Source: Streptomyces spinosisporus (GTDB taxonomy: Bacteria; Actinomycetota; Actinomycetes; Streptomycetales; Streptomycetaceae). Taken from it: DNA of 64,000 bases. The notes beneath the pieces were generated by a model that worked only from the letters and a program-made list of their open reading frames with translations, did no database searches and was not told where the DNA came from. The translations under genes and the position numbers were made by a program. Shown in pieces: positions 47,722 through 54,986 of this stretch. Every line of letters starts with the position of its first letter. Position 1 is the stretch's first letter. Location of the stretch: NCBI RefSeq assembly GCF_022698145.1, contig NZ_JALDAX010000001.1, positions 434,001 to 498,000 of the forward strand, read 5' to 3'.

Positions 47722-48086
47722 CCGGCACCGGGGACGAGCCGTTCATCACGGCCGTGAAGCCGCTGGTCGACGCCATGGGCGGCGAGATGCTCCCGCCCGA
47801 CGAGGCCGGCCCGGACGACGTCGTGCTCACCTGGCAGGGCGTCGACGCGGTCGCCGTACGCCTGCCGCAGCTCGCCGACTCCCTCTATCACATCCTGGCC
47901 GCGATGGAGCGCAAGCAGGGCAAGCCGCTGGCCGAGCTGGACCGCAAGGCCAAGCAGGAGGTCGTACGGATACTCGAGGCGCGAGGCGCCTTCTCCGTAC
48001 GGCACGGCGTGGAGACCGTCGCGAGCGCGCTCGGCGTGAGCCGGTTCACGGTGTACAACTATCTGAACCGGGACAAAACCCCCTGA
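47718..48086 (+). CDS. small helix-turn-helix protein paired with the DUF77 protein
   Basis: Protein of 122 residues. An N-terminal part of unknown fold (FITAVKPLVDAMGGEMLPPD, DVVLTWQGVDAVAVRLPQLA) precedes a helical section and a Fis-like helix-turn-helix (RHGVETVASALGVSRFTVYN). It probably acts as a DNA-binding regulator together with the small ligand-binding protein translated just before it. It may control the hyi operon or the uraD operon, both of which are adjacent. Confidence 0.7.
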   Translation: MTGTGDEPFITAVKPLVDAMGGEMLPPDEAGPDDVVLTWQGVDAVAVRLPQLADSLYHILAAMERKQGKPLAELDRKAKQEVVRILEARGAFSVRHGVETVASALGVSRFTVYNYLNRDKTP

Positions 48087-48141
48087 TGGTGCGGCCGGGC
48101 GGGACCTGAGACGGGTCGATCGCTCTCCCCGCCGCGAATTT

Positions 48142-48182
48142 TCAACAAAGTGTTGACGGCGTGTTGCCGAGGGCGTTAGCTA
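48142..48182 (+). promoter_or_regulatory. promoter and overlapping palindrome of the uricolytic operon
   Basis: A perfect palindrome TCAACA-AAG-TGTTGA (48142-48156) overlaps a -35 box TTGACG (48153-48158). An 18-base spacer and TAGCTA (48177-48182) as a -10 follow. The placement implies repression by a protein different from the one using the TTCCGTA sites. The uraD start is 50 bases downstream. Confidence 0.6.
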
Positions 48183-48231
48183 TCGGCACGCCCGTTCAGC
48201 ACGACGGCCCACCGCGGCCACGGAGGCACCC

Positions 48232-48744
48232 GTGACGTCGACTTCCACGCCCCCGGGCCTGGCCCGCCTCAACGCACTTCCGGAGCACGCGGCCCTCGCC
48301 GCCCTCCACGAGGTGTGCGCCTCCACCACCTGGGCGCGCCGGCTGACGGACGCCCGCCCCTTCGCCACCGACGAGGAACTGCGCACCGCCAGTGACGCCG
48401 CCATGGCCGGGCTGACCGCCGCGGACCTGGCGGAGGCGATGGCCGGGCACCCGCCCATCGGCCGCCCCAAACCGGGGGATCCCACCTCGGCGCGGGAACA
48501 GCGCGGCATGGCCGGCGCCTCCGACGAGCTCAGGGCGGAGCTGCTGGAGCTGAACCTGGCCTACCAGGAGAAGTTCGGCCACGTCTTCCTCATCTGCGCC
48601 ACCGGCAGAACCGCCGAGCAGATGCGCGACGCGGTCAAGGAGCGGATCGGCAACGCACCCGAACAGGAGCGGGAGATCGTCCGCACCGAACTGGGGAAGA
48701 TCAACCGCATCCGCCTCACCCGACTCCTCGAAGAGGAAGCCTGA
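48232..48744 (+). CDS. uraD: 2-oxo-4-hydroxy-4-carboxy-5-ureidoimidazoline (OHCU) decarboxylase
   Basis: Enzyme of 170 residues forming (S)-allantoin from OHCU, the last step of urate degradation to allantoin. The catalytic motif HPPIGRPK (His in MAGHPPIG) and the block SAREQRGM are present. The GTG start at 48232 follows GGAGGCACCC. It is first in a tight uraD-uraH-uricase operon (gaps of 5 and 8 bases). Confidence 0.95.
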   Translation: MTSTSTPPGLARLNALPEHAALAALHEVCASTTWARRLTDARPFATDEELRTASDAAMAGLTAADLAEAMAGHPPIGRPKPGDPTSAREQRGMAGASDELRAELLELNLAYQEKFGHVFLICATGRTAEQMRDAVKERIGNAPEQEREIVRTELGKINRIRLTRLLEEEA

Positions 48745-48749
48745 CCACC

Positions 48750-49151
48750 ATGAGCACCAGCACCACCGCCTCCGTGTCCACGCACATCCTGGACACCAGC
48801 GTCGGCCGCCCCGCCGAGGGCGTCGCCGTCCACCTCGCCGCCCGCTCCGGGCGCGAGGCGGACTGGCAGGCGCTCGGCGGCTCCGCGACCGACGCGGACG
48901 GCCGGTGCAAGGACCTGCCGGCGCTGCCGGAAGGAACCACCCACGTACGCCTCGCGTTCGACACCGAGACGTACTTCGCGAAGAAACAAGCCGCGGCCCA
49001 GCAGGACGCCCCCGCGCTCCGGGACAGCGAGAACGGCCGGCCGGTGTTCTTCCCCGAGGTCACCATCGCCTTCGCGGTGGTGCCCGGCGAGCACTACCAC
49101 GTTCCGCTGCTGCTCAACCCGTTCGGCTACTCCGTTTACCGAGGGAGCTGA
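48750..49151 (+). CDS. uraH: 5-hydroxyisourate hydrolase (transthyretin-like)
   Basis: Enzyme of 133 residues with the HIU hydrolase signatures: the N-terminal catalytic His in STHILDTSVGRPAEG, the strand FFPEVTIAFAV, then HYHVPLLLNPFGYSVY and the C-terminal YRGS tetrapeptide that separates it from true transthyretin. It converts hydroxyisourate, the uricase product, to OHCU. The gene starts 5 bases after uraD. Confidence 0.95.
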   Translation: MSTSTTASVSTHILDTSVGRPAEGVAVHLAARSGREADWQALGGSATDADGRCKDLPALPEGTTHVRLAFDTETYFAKKQAAAQQDAPALRDSENGRPVFFPEVTIAFAVVPGEHYHVPLLLNPFGYSVYRGS

Positions 49152-49159
49152 CCGACACC

Positions 49160-50095
49160 ATGACCCGTTTCGTCCTGGGACAGAACCAGTACGGCAAGGC
49201 CGAGAACCGCGTCGTCAAGATCACGCGCGACGGCGACACGCACCACATCAAGGACCTGAACGTCTCCGTCGCCCTCTCCGGCGACATGGAGGAGGTCCAC
49301 CGCAGCGGTTCCAACGCCAACGTCCTGCCGACCGACACCACCAAGAACACGGTGTACGCCTTCGCCAAGGAGCACGGGATCGAGAGCGCCGAGGCCTTCG
49401 GCATCGCGCTCGCCCGCCACTTCGTGGACGACACCGCGCCCATCCACCGGGCCCGCATCCGCATCGAGGAGTACTCCTGGGAGCGGATCGAGACCTCGCA
49501 GTCCGGCGCCCGCTTCGTCGGCGCGGACGAGATCGCCCACTCCTTCGTCCGCAAGGGCCAGGAGACCCGCGTCGCACAGATCACCTACGACGGCCACGGC
49601 GTCCAGGTCCTGTCCGGCTTCAAGGACCTGACCGTGCTGAACTCGACCAACTCCGAGTTCTTCGGCTTCCTGAAGGACAAGTACACGACCCTCCCCGAGG
49701 ACCACGACCGCATCCTCGCCACCACCGTCTCCACCTGGTGGCGGCACAACTGGGACGGCATCGACTCGCACGCCCCCGACTGGGACCGCTCCTACAGCGG
49801 GGTGCGCAAGCACGCGCTGCAGGCGTTCGCCGAGACCTACTCGTACTCGCTGCAGCAGACCCTCTTCGAGATGGGCGTACGGGTGCTGAACTCCCGTGAC
49901 GAGGTCGACGAGATCCGCTTCTCGATGCCCAACAAGCACCACTTCCGCTCGGACCTGTCGCCCTTCGGGATCGACAACGAAGCCAAGGACGGCGCCGTCT
50001 ACTACGCCGCGGACCGTCCCTACGGCCTGATCGAGGCCACCATCCTGCGCGACGGTGCCGAGCAGCTCATCCCGGTCGACATGACCAACCTCTGA
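49160..50095 (+). CDS. urate oxidase (uricase)
   Basis: Cofactor-free enzyme of 311 residues oxidising urate with O2 to 5-hydroxyisourate and hydrogen peroxide. Motifs: NVLPTDTTKNTVYAFAKEHG (Lys/Thr of the active site), YSWERIETSQ and NSTNSEFFGFLKDKYTTLPE with the urate-binding region after it. There is no peroxisomal C-terminal signal, as expected in bacteria. It begins 8 bases after uraH. Its peroxide by-product explains a nearby catalase. Confidence 0.97.
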   Translation: MTRFVLGQNQYGKAENRVVKITRDGDTHHIKDLNVSVALSGDMEEVHRSGSNANVLPTDTTKNTVYAFAKEHGIESAEAFGIALARHFVDDTAPIHRARIRIEEYSWERIETSQSGARFVGADEIAHSFVRKGQETRVAQITYDGHGVQVLSGFKDLTVLNSTNSEFFGFLKDKYTTLPEDHDRILATTVSTWWRHNWDGIDSHAPDWDRSYSGVRKHALQAFAETYSYSLQQTLFEMGVRVLNSRDEVDEIRFSMPNKHHFRSDLSPFGIDNEAKDGAVYYAADRPYGLIEATILRDGAEQLIPVDMTNL

Positions 50096-50113
50096 GCCCC
50101 GGTTCCCGGCACT

Positions 50114-50144
50114 CGCGGCCGGAGAGCCCCGCTCCCCGGCCGCG
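50114..50144 (+). terminator. hairpin after the uricase gene
   Basis: A 9-bp stem (CGCGGCCGG at 50114-50122 with CCGGCCGCG at 50136-50144), 18 bases past the stop. It may end or dampen read-through to the deaminase gene. Confidence 0.5.
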
Positions 50145-50208
50145 GTACCCGGGACTCCAGGTCCTGCCGTGCCCTCCCCTCGAGTCCACTGAGCGAAAAG
50201 GACGCATC

Positions 50209-51588
50209 ATGGCAGCAGCCCGGCGCATCGTCATCGAGAACTGTTCGATCGCCACGGTCGACGCCGACGACACCGAGTACCCGAGCGGCCATCTCGTCAT
50301 CGACGGCGACCGCATCGAAACGCTCGGCGCGGGCAGGGCCCCCGAGGGCCTGGAGAACGTCGTACGCAGGATCGACGCCACCGGGCATCTGATGACGCCC
50401 GGCCTGGTCAACACCCATCACCACTTCTACCAGTGGCTCACCCGGGGCCTGGCCACCGACCACAACCTCTTCGACTGGCTCGTCGCGCTGTACCCGACCT
50501 GGGCGCGCATCGACGAGCCGATGGTGTACGCGGCCGCCCGGGGCTCCCTGGCGACGCTGGCCCGCGGTGGCGTCACCACCGCCATGGACCACCACTACGT
50601 CCACCCCAAGGACTCCGGCGACCTGTCCGGCGCGATCATCCGCGCCGCCCGTGAGACGGGCGTCCGCTTCACCCTCGCCCGCGGCTCCATGGACCTCGGC
50701 GAGAAGGACGGCGGCCTGCCCCCGGACTTCGCCGTCGAGACCCTCGACGGCGCCCTCGCCGCGACCGAGCGGACCGTCCAGGAGCACCACGACACCTCCT
50801 TCGGCGCGCTGACCCAGGTGGCCGTCGCACCCTGCTCGCCCTTCTCTGTCTCCACCGAACTCATGCGTGAGGGCGCCGAGTTGGCCCGCCGCCTCGGCGT
50901 GCGCCTGCACACCCACGGCTCGGAGACCGTCGAGGAGGAGCAGTTCTGCAAGGAGCGGTTCGGGATGGGCCCGACCGACTACTTCGAGTCCACCGGCTGG
51001 CTCGGCGAGGACGTGTGGATGGCGCACTGCGTCCACATGAACGACTCCGACATCGCCGCCTTCGCCCGTACGAGGACGGGCGTCGCGCACTGCCCGTCCT
51101 CCAACGCCCGCCTCGCCGCCGGCATCGCCCGGGTCCCCGACATGCTCGCGGCCGGCGTCCCGGTCGGCCTCGGTGTCGACGGCACGGCCTCCAACGAGTC
51201 CGGCGAACTGCACACCGAACTGCGCAACGCCCTGCTGATCAACCGCCTCGGCGCCCACCGCGAACACGCCCTGAGCACCCGCCAGGCGCTGCGCCTGGGC
51301 ACCTACGGCGGCGCTCAAGTCCTGGGCCGCGCCGCCGAGATCGGCTCCCTGGAGCCGGGCAAACTCGCCGACCTGGTGCTGTGGAAGCTGGACACCCTCG
51401 CCCACGCCTCCATCGCCGACCCGGTGGCCGCCCTGGTCCTCGGCGCGGCGGCCCCGGTCACCGCGTCGTTCGTGCATGGCCGTCAGATCGTCGAGGACGG
51501 ACGGCTGTTGCACATCGACGAGGACGCCGTCGCCCGCTCCACGCGCCACGAGGCACAACGCCTCGCGCGGATCGCCGGGCAGGGCTGA
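50209..51588 (+). CDS. 8-oxoguanine deaminase (amidohydrolase)
   Basis: Zinc amidohydrolase of 459 residues in the guanine/8-oxoguanine deaminase group. The metal-binding set is visible: MTPGLVNTHHHFYQWLTRG, HTHGSETVEEEQF, WMAHCVHMNDSDI and GVDGTASNES. 8-Oxoguanine deaminase yields urate directly, which fits its place after uricase; guanine deaminase is the main alternative. ATG 50209 follows AAAAGGACG. Confidence 0.9.
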   Translation: MAAARRIVIENCSIATVDADDTEYPSGHLVIDGDRIETLGAGRAPEGLENVVRRIDATGHLMTPGLVNTHHHFYQWLTRGLATDHNLFDWLVALYPTWARIDEPMVYAAARGSLATLARGGVTTAMDHHYVHPKDSGDLSGAIIRAARETGVRFTLARGSMDLGEKDGGLPPDFAVETLDGALAATERTVQEHHDTSFGALTQVAVAPCSPFSVSTELMREGAELARRLGVRLHTHGSETVEEEQFCKERFGMGPTDYFESTGWLGEDVWMAHCVHMNDSDIAAFARTRTGVAHCPSSNARLAAGIARVPDMLAAGVPVGLGVDGTASNESGELHTELRNALLINRLGAHREHALSTRQALRLGTYGGAQVLGRAAEIGSLEPGKLADLVLWKLDTLAHASIADPVAALVLGAAAPVTASFVHGRQIVEDGRLLHIDEDAVARSTRHEAQRLARIAGQG

Positions 51589-51602
51589 ACAGCCCGAGAT
51601 CT

Positions 51603-51630
51603 CCGGTCGAGGGGGACGGCCCTCGACCGG
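51603..51630 (+). terminator. terminator after the deaminase gene
   Basis: A perfect 11-bp stem (CCGGTCGAGGG at 51603-51613 with 51620-51630) and a 6-base loop, 14 bases after the stop. Confidence 0.75.
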
Positions 51631-51735
51631 TAGCCGTGGACCCAGTTCCATGGCGGCCGTCTCCGGGGCGTGCGTGGACGCGCGCGCCCCGGAACGGTCT
51701 CCGTCCCGGTCCCCCATGACCAGCGCACCACCTCC

Positions 51736-51764
51736 TTGACACCCGTGTCAGAGCCGACACGTAA
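51736..51764 (+). promoter_or_regulatory. putative sigma70-type promoter of the purine permease
   Basis: TTGACA (51736-51741), a 17-base spacer and ACGTAA (51759-51764). GGAGGAG at 51771-51777 then leads to the GTG start at 51783. The -35 box is perfect, the -10 weak. Confidence 0.5.
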
Positions 51765-51782
51765 CCGACCGGAGGAGCCGCC

Positions 51783-53150
51783 GTGGCCGCCCACCCCGTT
51801 GACGAACGCCTGCCCGCACTCAAGATGGCGACGACCGGCCTGCAGCACGTGGCCGCCATGTACGCGGGGGTCGTCGCCCCGCCCCTGATCGTCGGCGCGG
51901 CCATCGGCCTGACCGCCACCGATCTCACCTTCCTCACCGGCGCCTGTCTGTTCACCGCGGGCCTCGCCACCTTCCTGCAGACCCTCGGCATCTGGAAGAT
52001 CGGCGCCCGACTGCCCTTCGTCAACGGCGTCACCTTCGCCGGTGTCGCCCCCATGACCGCGGTCGTCGCCTCCACCAAGGACAAGTCCGACGCCCTGCCC
52101 ATCATCTTCGGCGCGGTCATCGTCGCCGGCCTGCTGGGCTTCGTCGCCGCCCCCTTCTTCAGCAAGGCGGTCCGCTTCTTCCCGCCGGTCGTCACCGGCA
52201 CGGTCATCACGCTGATAGGCGTGTCCCTGCTGCCCGTGGCCTTCGGCTGGGCGCAGGGACCCGACCCCGCCGCACACGACTACGGTTCGGCGACCTACCT
52301 GGGTCTCGCGGCCACCACCCTGGTGATCGTGCTGCTCCTGCGCCGCTTCACCCGCGGCTTCGTCAAGCAGATCGCGGTCCTGCTCGGCATGGTCGCCGGC
52401 ACGCTGATCGCGATCCCCTTCGGCGTCACGGACTTCGGCCCGGTGGCGGACGCGGACGTGGTCGGCTTCCCGACCCCGTTCCACTTCGGGGCGCCGCAGT
52501 TCCAGCTCGCCGCGATCCTCTCCCTGTGCGTGGTGATGGTGGTCTCGATGACCGAATCGACCGCGGACATGCTGGCGCTGGGCGAGATCGTCGAGCGCCC
52601 GGCGGACGAGCGGACCATCGCGGCCGGGCTGCGCGCCGACACCCTCGGCTCCGCCCTCAGCCCCTTCTTCAACGGCTTCATGTGCAGCGCCTTCGCCCAG
52701 AACATCGGCCTGGTCGCCATGACGAGGATCCGCAGCCGCTACGTCGTCGCCACCGGCGGCGGCTTCCTGGTCCTGATGGGCCTGTGCCCGATGGCCGCCT
52801 CGCTGATCGCCGTCGTACCGCGCCCCGTGCTCGGCGGCGCCGGCGTGGTGCTGTTCGGCTCGGTCGCCGCCAGCGGCATCCAGACCCTGGTCAGGGCGGG
52901 CCTGGAGAAGGACAACAACATCCTGATCGTCGCCGTCTCGCTCGCCGTCGGCATCATCCCCATCACGGCACCGGACTTCTACCACGCCTTCCCCGAGACC
53001 GCCCGGATCGTGCTGGACTCGGGCATCTCCACCGGATGCGTGGCGGCGGTGGTGCTGAACCTGGTCTTCAACCACCTCGGCGGAAACCCCGACGAGCAGG
53101 ACCTCACCCGGCCCGCGAAGACCGGCGAGCAGATGGCCGCCGTCCACTGA
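51783..53150 (+). CDS. NCS2 nucleobase permease, UraA/xanthine-urate type
   Basis: Membrane transporter of 455 residues with about 14 hydrophobic segments. The nucleobase-ascorbate transporter signature QNIGLVAMTRIRSR and the substrate-site region SMTESTADMLALGEI are present. Its position after the uricase and deaminase genes predicts uptake of urate or xanthine. It differs in family from the AzgA-type permease at 24804, so the window holds two uptake systems. Confidence 0.93.
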   Translation: MAAHPVDERLPALKMATTGLQHVAAMYAGVVAPPLIVGAAIGLTATDLTFLTGACLFTAGLATFLQTLGIWKIGARLPFVNGVTFAGVAPMTAVVASTKDKSDALPIIFGAVIVAGLLGFVAAPFFSKAVRFFPPVVTGTVITLIGVSLLPVAFGWAQGPDPAAHDYGSATYLGLAATTLVIVLLLRRFTRGFVKQIAVLLGMVAGTLIAIPFGVTDFGPVADADVVGFPTPFHFGAPQFQLAAILSLCVVMVVSMTESTADMLALGEIVERPADERTIAAGLRADTLGSALSPFFNGFMCSAFAQNIGLVAMTRIRSRYVVATGGGFLVLMGLCPMAASLIAVVPRPVLGGAGVVLFGSVAASGIQTLVRAGLEKDNNILIVAVSLAVGIIPITAPDFYHAFPETARIVLDSGISTGCVAAVVLNLVFNHLGGNPDEQDLTRPAKTGEQMAAVH

Positions 53151-53162
53151 ACCGGCCGCGCG

Positions 53163-53978
53163 TCAGACGCGGCTCGCGACCCACGCCTGGCGGACCGACG
53201 CGCAGGGCGTGGCCTGCGGCAGCCGGCCGGTGAAGTACGAGCGGGGCGGTACGCCCATCAGGGTGCGGAAGTCGGACGTCATGTGGGACTGGTCGTAGTA
53301 GCCGGTCGTGGCGGCGAGTTCGGCCCAGGAGCGGGTGGCGGCGTGGTCCAGGACCGTGCGGACGCGGTTGATCCGGGCGTAGTGCTTGGGGGAGAGGCCG
53401 ACGCCCTCGGCGAACAGATTGCGCAACTGGCGCTCGCTGACGGCGAGTTCACGCGCCACGCCGCCCACCTGACCGGGGACGTGCCCGGCCCGGACCGACA
53501 GCGCCTCGACGCCCGCCCGCAGCAGCTCGGTGCGAGGCCGGTCCGCGGTGGCCGCGAGCCGCTCGGGCAGCACGTCCGCGAGATGCTCCATCGCCTCTTC
53601 GGGCGTCAACCACCGCAGCTCGTCGGCGAGTTGACGGGTGCCCGGTCCCGGCAGGTCGCCCAGCGGCACGGCACGCCCGACGAGGTCCACGGCCGGGATG
53701 CCGAACAGCGGGCGGACGGTGCCGGGCGCGAGCCGTAGCTCGGTGCAGGACACCCGGCGCTTGCCGCGGTGGTACGAGGCCCGGGCCCGCGGGCCGACGA
53801 CCAGGGCACTGCGGGCGCCGTGCTCCCCGGTGCGCACCACCACCCGGGTCGCGGCCTCCGGCAGATGCACGAACGGCTCCGTCGGCCGGTCACCGATCGA
53901 CACGGACCCGATGCCGGCCACCCAGGGGCGCAGCACCTCGGGCGTGGGCAGGACCTCTTGGAACAGGGCGTTCGTCAC
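53163..53978 (-). CDS. AraC-family transcriptional regulator
   Basis: Regulator of 271 residues with a C-terminal double helix-turn-helix (GVARELAVSERQLRNLFAEG, LAATTGYYDQSHMTSDFRTL, MGVPPRSYF). The N-terminal part is a cupin-like sensor. It is divergent from the NmrA-like gene 96 bases away, a frequent pairing, and probably regulates it. It converges on the permease gene. Confidence 0.9.
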   Translation of the reverse strand: MTNALFQEVLPTPEVLRPWVAGIGSVSIGDRPTEPFVHLPEAATRVVVRTGEHGARSALVVGPRARASYHRGKRRVSCTELRLAPGTVRPLFGIPAVDLVGRAVPLGDLPGPGTRQLADELRWLTPEEAMEHLADVLPERLAATADRPRTELLRAGVEALSVRAGHVPGQVGGVARELAVSERQLRNLFAEGVGLSPKHYARINRVRTVLDHAATRSWAELAATTGYYDQSHMTSDFRTLMGVPPRSYFTGRLPQATPCASVRQAWVASRV

Positions 53979-54074
53979 CCCTCCACCGTAAGCGCGCCGC
54001 AGGTGCCACCGGGCCCCGCAACCGTGCCGGAATTTCCAAGAGATCCAGGCCGTGCACCACCCACCGTGGCCGGC

Positions 54075-54929
54075 ATGATCCTAGTCACCGGTGCCACGGG
54101 CACCATCGGAAGTGAAGTCGTACGACAGCTCGTCGCGCGCGGCGAGAAGGTCCGCGCCCTCAGCCGGGACCCGGAGAACGCGCGGCTGCCCGCGGGTGTG
54201 GAGGCCGCCCGCGGACACCACCGCGACCGGGCGTCCGTCGAGGCGGCCATGGCGGGCGCGGAAGCCGCCTTCCTGGTGGGCGTGTTCGGGCCGGACGACG
54301 CGGAGAACGACCGCGGTCTGGTCGAGGCGGCCCGGTCGGCGGGCGTACGGCGGATCGTGAAGCTCTCCGGGATCGGCACCGGCGACCCCCGCCTCGGCGT
54401 GTTCGGGACCTGGCATCTGCACGGCGAGCAGGCCGCCCGCGACAGCGGTCTGGAGTGGACGATCCTGCGGCCCTCCTCCTTCGCCTCCAACACGCTCATG
54501 TGGGTCCCGGCCGTACGGGAGGGCTCGCCCGCGCCCAACCTGATGGGCTCGGGACGGCAGGGTGTCGTCGACCCGCGAGACGTGGCCGAGATCGCCGTGG
54601 CCGCGCTGCTCGACCCACGGCACTCGGGGCGTACGTACACCCTGACCGGACCGGAGACGCTCAGCGCCCACGAGCAGGCCGCCGTTCTGGCCGACATCCT
54701 CGGCCGCCCGGTGCCGCTGCACGACGTGTCGCCGCAGGAGCGCCGGGAGCAATTGCGGGCCGCCGGGCTGAGCGAGCACTACGCGGACGGCCTCATGGTC
54801 ACCACCCGGTTCATCCAGGAGGGCGGCAACGACGTCGTCACCGGGGATGTGCAGGACCTGCTGGGCCGCCCCGCGCGGACCTACCGGCAGTGGGCCGAGG
54901 ACCACGCGTCGGCGTTCGCGCGGGACTGA
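54075..54929 (+). CDS. NmrA-like NAD(P)-binding protein
   Basis: Atypical short-chain dehydrogenase of 284 residues. The dinucleotide motif MILVTGATGTIGSEVVRQLV is at the very start, and no Tyr-x-x-x-Lys catalytic pair is evident, as in NmrA/quinone-reductase-like proteins. It could be a reductase or a redox sensor. It is divergent from the AraC regulator and ends before a bidirectional terminator. Confidence 0.85.
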   Translation: MILVTGATGTIGSEVVRQLVARGEKVRALSRDPENARLPAGVEAARGHHRDRASVEAAMAGAEAAFLVGVFGPDDAENDRGLVEAARSAGVRRIVKLSGIGTGDPRLGVFGTWHLHGEQAARDSGLEWTILRPSSFASNTLMWVPAVREGSPAPNLMGSGRQGVVDPRDVAEIAVAALLDPRHSGRTYTLTGPETLSAHEQAAVLADILGRPVPLHDVSPQERREQLRAAGLSEHYADGLMVTTRFIQEGGNDVVTGDVQDLLGRPARTYRQWAEDHASAFARD

Positions 54930-54933
54930 CGGG

Positions 54934-54981
54934 GGCGGCCGTGCGGCTGCGGACGGCGCGTCCGAGTGCCGCACGGCCGCC
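54934..54981. terminator. bidirectional terminator
   Basis: A perfect 14-bp stem (GGCGGCCGTGCGGC at 54934-54947 with 54968-54981) with a smaller hairpin inside the loop. It sits between the stops of the convergent NmrA-like and glycosidase genes. Confidence 0.85.
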
Positions 54982-54986
54982 GGTGC

